This document shows, in pieces, positions 8,266 to 16,986 of a stretch of 64,000 nucleotides of DNA. Origin of the DNA: CADEFQ01 sp050185195 (GTDB taxonomy: Bacteria > Pseudomonadota > Gammaproteobacteria > Steroidobacterales > Steroidobacteraceae); the NCBI GenBank assembly GCA_050185195.1, contig JBFWZQ010000010.1, positions 1 through 64,000 of the forward strand, written 5' to 3'. A program made the translations under genes and the position numbers. The notes under the pieces were generated by a model. The model was not told the origin of the DNA and did not search any database. It saw only the letters and a program-made list of their open reading frames with translations. Each line of letters starts with the position of its first letter. Within the stretch, counting starts at the first letter, position 1.

Positions 8266-9348
8266 ATGGACCTGCACACGAATGCGCGCATTGCGACCCG
8301 CGCGGCAGCACTCGTCCTGGCCGCACTGGTCACCGGCTGCACCCTGCCTGCATCGCCACCGATGGCGTCGGTGACGGGCACGGCGACGTACCGGGAGCGC
8401 ATGGCACTGCCGCCGGACGCGACGTTCGAAGCATCGATCGAGGACGTGTCGCGGGCCGACGCACCCGCCGTAACCGTCGCGAGCGCGCGCATCGATGCGC
8501 CGGGCGCGCCGCCGTTCCGGTTCACGATCGCCTACGACCCGGCGCGCATCGAGCCCTCGCATCGCTACGCGATCCGCGCACGCGTGACGCACGGGGAGCA
8601 GCTGCTGTTCACCACGGCTACCCATGTGCCGCTGCCCATGGGGCCCGATGCGGCACCAGTCAGCCTGATGATGGTTCGCGCGGGCGCACGCGCCGACGCC
8701 CCTGCACAGGCCGGCCCGCCGACGGCCGTTGCAGGATGGATGCGCGGCGAATACCGCTATCTCGCCGACGCCGGCACGTTCACCGACTGCGCGACGGGGC
8801 AGCGCGTACCGGTGGCCCAGGCGCTCGACAACGCCGCGCTCGAGGCGGCGTACTCGAAGGCACGCGTGGAGCCCGGCGCACCGCTGCTCGCCACGCTCGT
8901 CGGGCGGATCGAAACGCGCGCCGGGGCGGAGGGCGACCCACGCCCTGCGCTGTCGGTCGAACACTTCATCCGCGTGACTGCCGCAACCTGCGACAACCCG
9001 GGCGTCCCGGCCCTGGAGGACACGTACTGGGGCCTCGCGCGCATCGACGCCGTGCCGGTCGCGCTCGCGCCGGGCCAACGTGCCCCGTACATCGTGCTCG
9101 CCTCCGCCAAACACCGCGTGGGTGGTTTCGCCGGATGCAATCGTTTGACGGGCGGGTATGCCCTCGACGGCAGGCAACTTTCCTTCACGCAGATGGCCGG
9201 CACGATGATGGCCTGCGCACAGGGCATGGAGCTGGAACAGCAGTTCCATGCCGCCCTCGCCAGGGTCGCCGGCTGGCGCCTCGAAGCGAACGGACTCGCG
9301 CTGCTCGACGCGCAGGGACACGCCGTCGCGGAATTCATCGGCCGGTAA
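8266..9348 (+). CDS. Lipoprotein with YbaY-like, NlpE-like and META/HslJ domains
   Basis: The 360-residue product has a lipoprotein signal ending LVTGC (Cys near residue 25). Three parts are visible. Residues about 35-140 resemble the YbaY/YscW beta domain (TATYRERMALPPDA). Residues about 155-255 resemble NlpE-type envelope sensors (YRYLADAGTFTDCATGQ). Residues about 262-360 form a META/HslJ domain (VGGFAGCNRLTGGY, QMAGTMMAC). The start is the ATG that gives the lipoprotein signal; a longer frame overlapping rapZ is unlikely. No outer-membrane avoidance Asp follows the Cys (TLPAS), so outer-membrane sorting is expected. The function is unknown; envelope stress or heat tolerance is only suggested by the E. 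coli namesakes. Confidence 0.8.
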   Translation: MDLHTNARIATRAAALVLAALVTGCTLPASPPMASVTGTATYRERMALPPDATFEASIEDVSRADAPAVTVASARIDAPGAPPFRFTIAYDPARIEPSHRYAIRARVTHGEQLLFTTATHVPLPMGPDAAPVSLMMVRAGARADAPAQAGPPTAVAGWMRGEYRYLADAGTFTDCATGQRVPVAQALDNAALEAAYSKARVEPGAPLLATLVGRIETRAGAEGDPRPALSVEHFIRVTAATCDNPGVPALEDTYWGLARIDAVPVALAPGQRAPYIVLASAKHRVGGFAGCNRLTGGYALDGRQLSFTQMAGTMMACAQGMELEQQFHAALARVAGWRLEANGLALLDAQGHAVAEFIGR

Positions 9349-9416
9349 CCCTGCGGCCCGCCGCGGGCTGCTAGACTCCGCGCGCCCGCGCGAGGGCCAC
9401 GCACCGGTCCCCTTCC

Positions 9417-10775
9417 ATGAGCGACAGCGAAATCAAGCCCCTGAAGTCCGGTCGCCTCGCGGCACTGCGGGACGCGCTCGACCAGGGAACGCTGCGCACC
9501 GCGCATCGCATGGTCAATGCGATGCATCCGGCGGATATCGCATTGCTGCTCGAATCGCTGCCGCCCGCACAACGCGAGATCGTCTGGGAGATCGTCGACC
9601 CCGAACTCGAGGGCGAGGTGCTGCTCGAGCTCAATGACAGCGTGCGCGCAGGCGTGATGCACGAGATGGAAGCCGAGGAACTCGTCGCGGCGACCGAGGG
9701 CATGGAAGTCGACGACCTCGCCGACCTGCTGGCCGACCTGCCGGAAACGGTGACCCAGCAACTGCTGCACTCGATGGACCAGCGCGACCGCGAGCGCCTG
9801 CGCACCGTGCTTGCCTACGCCGAAGACAGCGCCGGCGGCCTGATGAACACCGACACGGTGAGCGTGCGGGCCGACGTGCCGATCGAAGTCGTGCTGCGTT
9901 ACGTGCGGATGCGCGGCGAGCTGCCCGAGCGCACCGACAGCCTGTTCGTCGTCGACCGGCGCGACAAGTACCTCGGCACGATACCGCTCACCCGCCTCCT
10001 GACCGAAGACCCCGAGCACCTCGTCGGCGATTGCCTCGACAGCGAGGCGCCCCGCATCGACCCGGCCACGCCCGCGCACGAGGTTTCGATGCTGTTCGAG
10101 GACCGCGACCTCGTGTCCGCCGCGGTCGTGAGCCCCGAGGGCAAGCTGCTCGGGCGCATCACGGTCGACGACATCGTCGACGTGATCCGCGAGGAGGCCG
10201 AGCACTCGGTGCTCTCGATGGCGGGCCTGGCCGACGAAGAAGACGTGTTTGCCGCCGTCGTGCCCTCCGCCCGTCGCCGGCTCATCTGGCTCGGCGTCAA
10301 CATCTGCACCGCCTTCCTCGGCGCCTTCGTCGTCGCCAATTTCGAGGGCACGATCGAGCGCGTCGCCGTGCTCGCGGCGCTGCTGCCGGTCGTCTCGAGC
10401 ATGGGCGGCATCGCGGGCACGCAGACCGTCACGCTGCTGATCCGCGGCATCGCGCTCGGCCGGGTCGAATGGGCCAACGCACGCTGGCTGCTGTTCAAGG
10501 AGATCGCGGTGGGCGGGTTGAACGGCATGGTCGTCGCGCTCGCGGTCGGTGCGATCACGATCGTGGTGTTCGGCAAGTGGCAGGTCGCCGCGATCGTCGC
10601 GGCGGCCATGCTGATGAACCTGCTCGCCGCCGCCACGGTCGGCGTGCTGATACCGCTCACGCTGCGCCGCCTGCGGATCGACCCCGCGCTCTCCGCCGGC
10701 GTGATCCTCACGACCTTCACCGACTGCATCGGCTTCGCGACGCTGCTGAGCCTCGGCGCCGCCTTCCTCGTCTAG
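9417..10775 (+). CDS. mgtE: Magnesium transporter MgtE
   Basis: MgtE is a Mg2+-gated channel of the inner membrane. The 452-residue protein has the cytosolic N domain of helical repeats (ADIALLLESLPP, ADLLADLPE), then a CBS pair starting at EDSAGGLMNTD, then five transmembrane helices with the pore segment LPVVSSMGGIAGTQT and the C-terminal FTDCIGF segment. These match the family in order and length. Its stop codon is part of a CTAG that also ends the convergent lipase gene. Confidence 0.96.
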   Translation: MSDSEIKPLKSGRLAALRDALDQGTLRTAHRMVNAMHPADIALLLESLPPAQREIVWEIVDPELEGEVLLELNDSVRAGVMHEMEAEELVAATEGMEVDDLADLLADLPETVTQQLLHSMDQRDRERLRTVLAYAEDSAGGLMNTDTVSVRADVPIEVVLRYVRMRGELPERTDSLFVVDRRDKYLGTIPLTRLLTEDPEHLVGDCLDSEAPRIDPATPAHEVSMLFEDRDLVSAAVVSPEGKLLGRITVDDIVDVIREEAEHSVLSMAGLADEEDVFAAVVPSARRRLIWLGVNICTAFLGAFVVANFEGTIERVAVLAALLPVVSSMGGIAGTQTVTLLIRGIALGRVEWANARWLLFKEIAVGGLNGMVVALAVGAITIVVFGKWQVAAIVAAAMLMNLLAAATVGVLIPLTLRRLRIDPALSAGVILTTFTDCIGFATLLSLGAAFLV

Positions 10776-11935
10776 GCGAGCAGGAAGGCCCGCAGGCGGT
10801 CGCGCTGCGCGACGGCGTCGCGATAACCGAGTTCGATCAGCTCCGAGGTATAGCCGGATTCGAACATCAGGTAGCTCGCGAGCTGGTTGCCGGCGACTCC
10901 GCGGGCACCGATCACGCGCAGGAACGCGCGCAGGCTGCGCGGCAGCTCGTGCAGGTGCTTCGCCGCGATTTCGCGCGGGTCCACGCTCGGCGAGATGGCC
11001 ATCGCCTCGACCAGCCGCACGCCCGGCACGGAATCCGGCACCGAACGCACGAGCGAATTGAGGCGCACGAGCTGCTCGAGGTCGGCGTAGATGCCGTCCG
11101 TGAACAGGGTGTCGAGCATGAAGCCGAACAGCTGCCCCGGCGTCGGCGAGCGGGGCAGTTGCGTCGACTGGCTGAGGCCCGCGCCGTTCATCGAGCGCAC
11201 GCCGATCACGAGTACCCGTTCGGCGCCGAGGTGCACGGCGGGACTCATCGGCGCCATCTGGCGCATCGCGCCGTCCCCGAAATATTCCGTTCCAAGTTGC
11301 ACCGGCGGGAAGAGGAACGGCACCGCGAGGCTGCCCATGAGGTGCGACAGCGTCAGTTCAGTGCGCCGGCCCTCGCGATGCGCCCGGGCCCACTCGGGAA
11401 TGTCCGCTGCCCCGTCGAAGAAGGCGACCGAGTGCGCGCTCGTGTAGCCCGTCGAGCACAGCGCGACCGCGTGCAGCATGCCGGAGGAGACGCTCTGGCG
11501 GATGGCGCCGAAATCGATGTCGCGCGCCAGCAATTCCGACAGCGGGCTGTTGTCGAAGACCGACCTCGGGGGCGTCGCCAGCGTACCCCCCGTGAGCAGC
11601 GCCGCGAGCCACCGCAGCCCCGACGCAAGCATGTGCCGCGAAGAGACGCGAAAAACCTGGCTGCACTGGAAGTTGCCCCAGACGTGCTCGAGGGAAGCGA
11701 CCGCGCCGCGCCAGCGGCGGGCCTCGGCGGCGAGGGCCGCGGTCGCGACCGCCCCGGCGGAGGTGCCGATCAGCACCGGAAACGGGATCCCGCGACGCGG
11801 CAGCATCTCGGCGAGCGCCCGCAGGACCCCGACCTGGTAGGCGGAGCGGGCACCGCCCCCGGTGAGGATCAGCCCGTGGAGCGGGCGTCCGGCAATGATG
11901 GTGTCCTCCCTCATGAGGCGTGCATTCTGGCCCAT
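10772..11935 (-). CDS. Patatin-like phospholipase family protein
   Basis: Patatin-like proteins are Ser-Asp dyad acyl hydrolases acting on phospholipids or neutral lipids. The 387-residue protein has the oxyanion loop GGGARSAYQ near residue 26, the nucleophile elbow GTSAG with Ser59, and the dyad Asp in GDGAMRQ (DGA form). There is no clear signal peptide, so a cytosolic or membrane-surface role is likely. An internal ATG at 11914 is an alternative start. The gene is divergent from the peroxiredoxin gene at 12007. Confidence 0.88.
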   Translation of the reverse strand: MGQNARLMREDTIIAGRPLHGLILTGGGARSAYQVGVLRALAEMLPRRGIPFPVLIGTSAGAVATAALAAEARRWRGAVASLEHVWGNFQCSQVFRVSSRHMLASGLRWLAALLTGGTLATPPRSVFDNSPLSELLARDIDFGAIRQSVSSGMLHAVALCSTGYTSAHSVAFFDGAADIPEWARAHREGRRTELTLSHLMGSLAVPFLFPPVQLGTEYFGDGAMRQMAPMSPAVHLGAERVLVIGVRSMNGAGLSQSTQLPRSPTPGQLFGFMLDTLFTDGIYADLEQLVRLNSLVRSVPDSVPGVRLVEAMAISPSVDPREIAAKHLHELPRSLRAFLRVIGARGVAGNQLASYLMFESGYTSELIELGYRDAVAQRDRLRAFLLA

Positions 11936-12006
11936 CCGGGGCGGCTGTTAGAATCGACCAGTTCGCGCCCGCGCCGTCGCGGCCCACGATAGATACAGGG
12001 AACACC

Positions 12007-12534
12007 ATGCACCCAGCCCGATCGATCTTGTTCGCCGCTTTCGCCACCGTCGCCCTGGCCGCCGCCCCCGCGGTCGGGGTGCAGGCTCCGGACTTTCGCC
12101 TGCAGGACCAGAACGGCAAGTGGCACACCCTCGGTGAGCAGAAAGGCAGGTGGGTGGTGCTCTATTTCTACCCCAAGGACAACACCCCGGGCTGCACGAC
12201 GCAGGCCTGCGAGTTTCGCGACAACATCTTCGCGTTCCGTGACGCCGGCGCCGTGATCCTCGGCGTCAGTGTCGATGACGTCGCATCGCACGGGGAATTC
12301 GCGCAGGAACACAGCCTGCCCTTCACGATCCTCGCCGACCCGACCAAGGCGGTCACGAAAAGTTATGGCGTGCTGCACAAGCTGATGGGTGTCCTCGAAG
12401 TGGCCCGCCGCGACACGTTCATCATCGATCCGCAAGGCCGCATCGCGAAGCACTACGAGAAAGTCGACCCGAAGGGGCACTCGCAGTTCGTGCTCGCGGA
12501 GCTGAAGGCCCTCAAGGCGGCGGCGAAACACTAG
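12007..12534 (+). CDS. Exported peroxiredoxin of the Bcp/PrxQ type
   Basis: A thiol peroxidase that reduces hydrogen or organic peroxides. The 175-residue product has a PrxQ thioredoxin fold with the peroxidatic motif DNTPGCTTQACEFRD, in which two cysteines are five apart as in 1-Cys/2-Cys Bcp. Unlike cytosolic Bcp it begins with a hydrophobic Ala-rich stretch ending near residue 25, read as a signal peptide, so it is probably periplasmic. Its electron donor is unknown. A TAGAAT hexamer at 11949-11954 may be part of the promoter. Its 3' end overlaps the convergent VWA gene by 23 bases. Confidence 0.9.
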   Translation: MHPARSILFAAFATVALAAAPAVGVQAPDFRLQDQNGKWHTLGEQKGRWVVLYFYPKDNTPGCTTQACEFRDNIFAFRDAGAVILGVSVDDVASHGEFAQEHSLPFTILADPTKAVTKSYGVLHKLMGVLEVARRDTFIIDPQGRIAKHYEKVDPKGHSQFVLAELKALKAAAKH

Positions 12535-13741
12535 CGGAAGGTGACGGCGCCGGCGACGTTCCGCGCCGGCGCAGTTCGGCGGTCGCGCGGTCGAGGCCCG
12601 CCAGGGTCAGCGGGAACATGCGCTCCTCGACGAGTCCGCGCGTGAGGGCGATCGACGGCGTGTAATCCCAGCGCTGCTCGGGCTCCGGGTTGAGCCACAC
12701 GAAATGACGGAAGTGCGCCGTGAGGCGCCGCAGCCAGGTCTCGCCCGCCTCCGCGTTCCAGTGCTCGACACTGCCGCCCGGCATCGTGATTTCGTAGGGA
12801 CTCATCGCGGCGTCACCGACGAAGATCACGCGGTAGTCCGGACCGTAGGTGCGGATCAGCTGGTCCGTCGCGATGCGCTCGGCGTGCCGGCGCCGGTTGT
12901 CCTTCCACAGCGATTCGTACGGGAAGTTGTGGAAATAGAAGTGCTCGAAGTGCCGGAATTCGCTGCGCGCAGCCGAGAACAGCTCGTCGCAGACCCGCAC
13001 GTGATCGTCCATCGAGCCGCCGACGTCGAGCAGCAGCAGCACCTTGACGGCGTTGCGCCGCTCGGGCACGAGTTTCAGGTCGAGGTAGCCCGCGTTGCGG
13101 GCGGTGGCTGAAATGGTGCCGTCGAGATCGAGTTCCTCGGCCGCGCCCTCGCGCGCGAAACGCCGCAGGCGACGCAGGCCCATCTTGAAATTGCGGGTGC
13201 CGAGTTCGAGCGTGTCGTCGAAATTGGCGAACTCGCGCCGGTCCCAGACCTTCACGGCCCGCCGATGCCGCGAGCCGGCCTGGCCGATGCGCACACCCAC
13301 CGGGTTGTAGCCGTAGGCGCCGAACGGCGAGGTACCCCCCGTACCGATCCACTTGTTGCCGCCCTCGTGACGCTCGCGCTGCCCGGCCAGGCGTTGGCGC
13401 AATGTCTCCATGAGTTTGTCCCAGCCGCCGAGCGCGGCCACCCGCGCCTTCTCCTCCTCCGACAGGACCCGCTCGGCGAGTGCCCGCAGCCATTCGTCCG
13501 GCAAGTCGGCACCGAAGGCCTCGAAGAGCTTCTCCGCGCCCTTGAAGTGCTCCGCGAACACCCGGTCGAAGCGGTCGTAGTGGCGCTCGTCCTTGACGAG
13601 GCAAACGCGGGCCAGCTGGTAGAAGTCCTCGGCCGAGAGCGAGGCGACGCGTGCCTCGAGCGCCTCGAGCAGCGAGAGGAACTCGGGCAGGGTCACCGGC
13701 ACGCCGCCGGCACGCAGGTCATGGAAGAACCGGACGAGCAC
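12512..13741 (-). CDS. VWA domain protein of the CoxE/MoxR-partner type
   Basis: The 409-residue cytosolic protein has an N-terminal helical part and a C-terminal von Willebrand A domain from about residue 230. The metal site reads DVGGSMDD (Asp239, Gly241, Ser243), the DxGxS form common in this family, where the first Ser of the DxSxS site is Gly. MoxR-VWA pairs act as chaperone-like systems that remodel or load cofactors into partner proteins. The C-terminal tail is Pro/Ser rich. It lies 3 bases after moxR and the two are surely co-expressed. Confidence 0.9.
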   Translation of the reverse strand: MLVRFFHDLRAGGVPVTLPEFLSLLEALEARVASLSAEDFYQLARVCLVKDERHYDRFDRVFAEHFKGAEKLFEAFGADLPDEWLRALAERVLSEEEKARVAALGGWDKLMETLRQRLAGQRERHEGGNKWIGTGGTSPFGAYGYNPVGVRIGQAGSRHRRAVKVWDRREFANFDDTLELGTRNFKMGLRRLRRFAREGAAEELDLDGTISATARNAGYLDLKLVPERRNAVKVLLLLDVGGSMDDHVRVCDELFSAARSEFRHFEHFYFHNFPYESLWKDNRRRHAERIATDQLIRTYGPDYRVIFVGDAAMSPYEITMPGGSVEHWNAEAGETWLRRLTAHFRHFVWLNPEPEQRWDYTPSIALTRGLVEERMFPLTLAGLDRATAELRRRGTSPAPSPSASVSPPP

Positions 13742-13744
13742 CGG

Positions 13745-14596
13745 CTAGCGGGCCCGTCGCGAAAGGAACATCACTTGCTCGACGAGATGCATGTCCTGCT
13801 CGTTCTTCAGGAGCGCCCCGTACAGTGGCGGCAGTGTCTTCCTGGCTTCGTCGCCGCGCAGCGCTTCCGGCGGCATGTCCTCGGCCACGAGCAGCTTCAC
13901 CCAGTCGAGCAACTCCGAGGTGGAAGGCTTCTTCCTGAGGCCGGGCACTTCGCGCAAGCGGAAGAATGCGCCGAGCGCCTCGGCGAGCAGTTCACGCTTG
14001 AGGCCGGGGTAGTGCACGTCGACGATGCGGCGCATCGTCTCCTCGTCGGGGAAGCGGATGTAGTGGAAGAAACAGCGGCGCAGGAAGGCGTCGGGCAGCT
14101 CCTTCTCGTTGTTGCTCGTGATCACGATGACGGGGCGGTGCCGCGCCTTGACGAGTTCGTGCGTCTCGTAGACGTAGAACTCCATGCGATCGAGCTCGCG
14201 CAGCAGGTCGTTCGGGAACTCGATGTCGGCCTTGTCTATTTCGTCGATCAGCAGCACGGGCTGCACGTCCGACTGGAAGGCCTCCCAGAGCTTGCCCTTC
14301 ACGATGTAGTTCGCGATTGTCTGCGCGCGGCCTTCGCCGAGCTGCGAATCGCGCAGGCGCGACACGGCGTCGTACTCGTACAGGCCCTGCTGCGCCTTGC
14401 TGGTCGACTTGACGTGCCACTCGAAGAGCGGGCGGCCGAGGCTCGCGGCCACTTCCTCGGCGAGTTGCGTCTTGCCGGTGCCCGGCTCGCCCTTGATGAG
14501 GAGCGGCCGGGCGAGGGTCACGGCGGCGTTCACGGCCATGGCGAGTTCCGGAGTCGCGATGTAGCGCTCCGTGCCTTTGAAGCGTGCGAGGGTCAT
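13745..14596 (-). CDS. MoxR family AAA+ ATPase
   Basis: A chaperone-like AAA+ ATPase of 283 residues. Walker A is GEPGTGKT, Walker B is LLIDEIDKAD, sensor 1 is ITSNNEKELPDAF and the arginine finger region is FLRRCFFHY. The family forms hexamers that work with VWA proteins, which here follow directly. It overlaps the upstream acylase gene by ATGA. That link suggests that the acylase or another envelope enzyme could be a client, which is an inference only. Confidence 0.94.
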   Translation of the reverse strand: MTLARFKGTERYIATPELAMAVNAAVTLARPLLIKGEPGTGKTQLAEEVAASLGRPLFEWHVKSTSKAQQGLYEYDAVSRLRDSQLGEGRAQTIANYIVKGKLWEAFQSDVQPVLLIDEIDKADIEFPNDLLRELDRMEFYVYETHELVKARHRPVIVITSNNEKELPDAFLRRCFFHYIRFPDEETMRRIVDVHYPGLKRELLAEALGAFFRLREVPGLRKKPSTSELLDWVKLLVAEDMPPEALRGDEARKTLPPLYGALLKNEQDMHLVEQVMFLSRRAR

Positions 14597-16986
14597 TTCA
14601 GGATCAGCTTATGCCGTGGCGGGCCCGGCAGGAAGGGCGTGGGCTCGCCCTGCGCCCAGTCGTCGAAGCCACTGCGGTAGAACGGCGACAGGGGGTGCCC
14701 GCTCGGTCCGCCCGGCACTTCGAGGTAGCCCTCGGCCTCGCGCCCCGGCGAGACCGCAAAGCGTTCCGAGGCCCCGAACGATGCGCCCTGCACGCGGGGC
14801 ATGTCGTGGTCGCCCGGCAGCGGCGGCACCCGCATGTCGAGCAGTCGGCCGACGAGCGGCAGCGCGCCCGACAACGGGTGCGCGATGCGGACCGGTCGTG
14901 CGCGATCCCAGCCGCACTGTTCGAGCCGGCCGCAGGTCTTGCCCAGTACCTCGGCCGCCCGATCGACCTGCGCGAGGAGAAATCCGCGCCAGTCCGCGTA
15001 CGGCGGCGGCAACCAGTTCGCGGGCCGCGCGTCGATGAGCTGCCATGCGGTGGCGGCGAACTGCGGCGGCGGTGGATACGCGTCGGGCTGCAGGCCGGCG
15101 GCCGCCAACACGGCCGACCAGAGTGCATCCACGGTCTCGTGGTGTGCCGTGCGCACGAGTGCATACGCCACCGAGTCCGCCGCGGCCCGCGGCATCGGGG
15201 CCGCGATCAGGCGGCGAAACTCCGCGCGGCGAGGCGCGCCCTCGAGCGCCGCGGCATCGAGCAGTTCGAGGAACAGGCGCCGCCACGGCGCGAGGAACAA
15301 GGCGCGGTCGTCGAGCTGGATCGCGAGCATGTCGGCGGGGGTCGCGGGCGCCTCGAGTGCGAAGAGATCGTCGCGGATCTGCCCCGCGCGCGCGCCAAGG
15401 TCGTACCCGACCCCGGTCGCGACCTCGTCGTCGCCGATGAGCGCACCCATGGTGCCGCCCACGACGCGTGCATTCGCGCTCCACAGTCGGCCCGGGGACG
15501 GATCGACGATGCGCGGCTGGAGGGCCGGGTCGATGGGCTCGCTGGACACCGCACGCAACGCGCCGCCTGCCCGTGGAATGCGGCCAAGCAGTGTCCAGGC
15601 GATGTGGCCTTCCCGATCGCCGACCATCATGTTCTGGTGGGGGATGCCGACGGTGGGCGCCACCGCGAGCGCCGCCCCGACGCTCGTTGCCGCCTCGAGG
15701 GCGAGGATGCCGAGCGTCGTGGCGCCCGGCTGGGTCGCCACCCAGGTCGCGAGCTGGCAGTCCGTGAACCCTTCGCGTTCGCGGGTTGCGAAGACCACGC
15801 CTTCCGCGCCCTGCTGGATCCGCATCGCCTCCGGCGCCGCACCCTTGATGCGGATCTGCGTGACCTCGCCCTTGAAGCGTGCATCGCGGCCATCGAGGGC
15901 GCGATAGGTGCCGGCCGCCGGGTCGCAACGGGTCCAGCGCAGGTCGAGCCAGTCGCCGTAGCTGTTGGTGAATCCCCAGGCGATGTGGCCGTTCGATCCG
16001 GCCACGAGCGCCGGCACGCCCGCGAGCGTGACGCCATTGAGGTCGTAACGACCGTCGGAAGTGCGCAGGCGCGCGCGGTACCAGACGGGCGGCACGTCGA
16101 GGCCGAGGTGCATGTCGTTTGCGACGAGCGCGCTGCCCGACGCGGTCAACGCGCCGCCGAGCGCCCAGTTATTGCTGCCGATGCCGCGAGGATCGATCGC
16201 CGGCTCGGCGGGGCCGCTTGCGACCGGCGCAATGCCGGTGGTCTCGCGCTGCATCGTCCACAGGTCGGGGCCGGGAATCGCCGGGTCCGCCGCGGACTGT
16301 GCGCCGGGCTCGGCCGGCGCGTCCCAGGTGCTGCCCGCCGGCAGCAGGAAGGCGAGGACAGGCGCGGCGCGCGCGGCGCCGAGGCGCGCCGTGAGGGCCT
16401 CGCCCAGGGCCTGCCGGCGCTGCTCGGTTGCAAAGTCATGGTACTGGAGCTGCCACCACATCGAGTGCACGACGAGCATCGTGTCCTCGTCACGCCAGGG
16501 CGCGGGCGCGGCGCGCAGGAGCCAGTATTCCCACGGGCGGCTCCCGAGGCTCGCGAGTCCCTCGTTCACGCCATGCACGTAGGCATCCATCAGCGCACGT
16601 TGTGCCGGGTCGAGGCCCGCGACGATCGCCCGCGCCACCTGCCGAAAACGGAAGAGCCGCGCCTTGCGGTCCTGCAAGGCCGCGACGCGCCCGAACAGCT
16701 CCGAGAGTTCGCCGGCCGCGAGGCGGCGCGCGAGGTCCATCTGGAAGAAACGGTCCTGGGCATGCACGAACCCGAGTCCGTACGCCAGCGCCGCGCGATC
16801 GGCGCCGCTGATCGTCGGCGTGCCGCGCGCGTCGCGCTCGATCGTGACGGGCGACTGCACGCCCGCGGCCTCGTACTCGCCATCGAGCCGCGGCAGGGAC
16901 GCCCGCAACAGGAACCAGGCGCCGACGGCCGCCGCGAACGCGGCGATCCCGATGGCCCAGGCGAGGCGCCGCAACAACCGCCTCAA
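14593..16986 (-). CDS. Penicillin acylase family protein (Ntn hydrolase)
   Basis: A 797-residue periplasmic Ntn hydrolase precursor. It has an N-terminal hydrophobic helix (about residues 8-27), the acylase alpha-chain opening VTIERDARGTPTISG and AYGLGFVHAQDRF, and the autocleavage site GIGSNNWALGG, with Ser271 as the new N-terminal nucleophile of the beta chain. Family members cleave amides such as beta-lactam side chains or acyl-homoserine lactones; the substrate here cannot be told. The start codon overlaps the pyk stop and the end overlaps moxR, so it bridges a glycolytic operon and a MoxR-VWA pair. Confidence 0.92.
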   Translation of the reverse strand: MRRLLRRLAWAIGIAAFAAAVGAWFLLRASLPRLDGEYEAAGVQSPVTIERDARGTPTISGADRAALAYGLGFVHAQDRFFQMDLARRLAAGELSELFGRVAALQDRKARLFRFRQVARAIVAGLDPAQRALMDAYVHGVNEGLASLGSRPWEYWLLRAAPAPWRDEDTMLVVHSMWWQLQYHDFATEQRRQALGEALTARLGAARAAPVLAFLLPAGSTWDAPAEPGAQSAADPAIPGPDLWTMQRETTGIAPVASGPAEPAIDPRGIGSNNWALGGALTASGSALVANDMHLGLDVPPVWYRARLRTSDGRYDLNGVTLAGVPALVAGSNGHIAWGFTNSYGDWLDLRWTRCDPAAGTYRALDGRDARFKGEVTQIRIKGAAPEAMRIQQGAEGVVFATREREGFTDCQLATWVATQPGATTLGILALEAATSVGAALAVAPTVGIPHQNMMVGDREGHIAWTLLGRIPRAGGALRAVSSEPIDPALQPRIVDPSPGRLWSANARVVGGTMGALIGDDEVATGVGYDLGARAGQIRDDLFALEAPATPADMLAIQLDDRALFLAPWRRLFLELLDAAALEGAPRRAEFRRLIAAPMPRAAADSVAYALVRTAHHETVDALWSAVLAAAGLQPDAYPPPPQFAATAWQLIDARPANWLPPPYADWRGFLLAQVDRAAEVLGKTCGRLEQCGWDRARPVRIAHPLSGALPLVGRLLDMRVPPLPGDHDMPRVQGASFGASERFAVSPGREAEGYLEVPGGPSGHPLSPFYRSGFDDWAQGEPTPFLPGPPRHKLILK

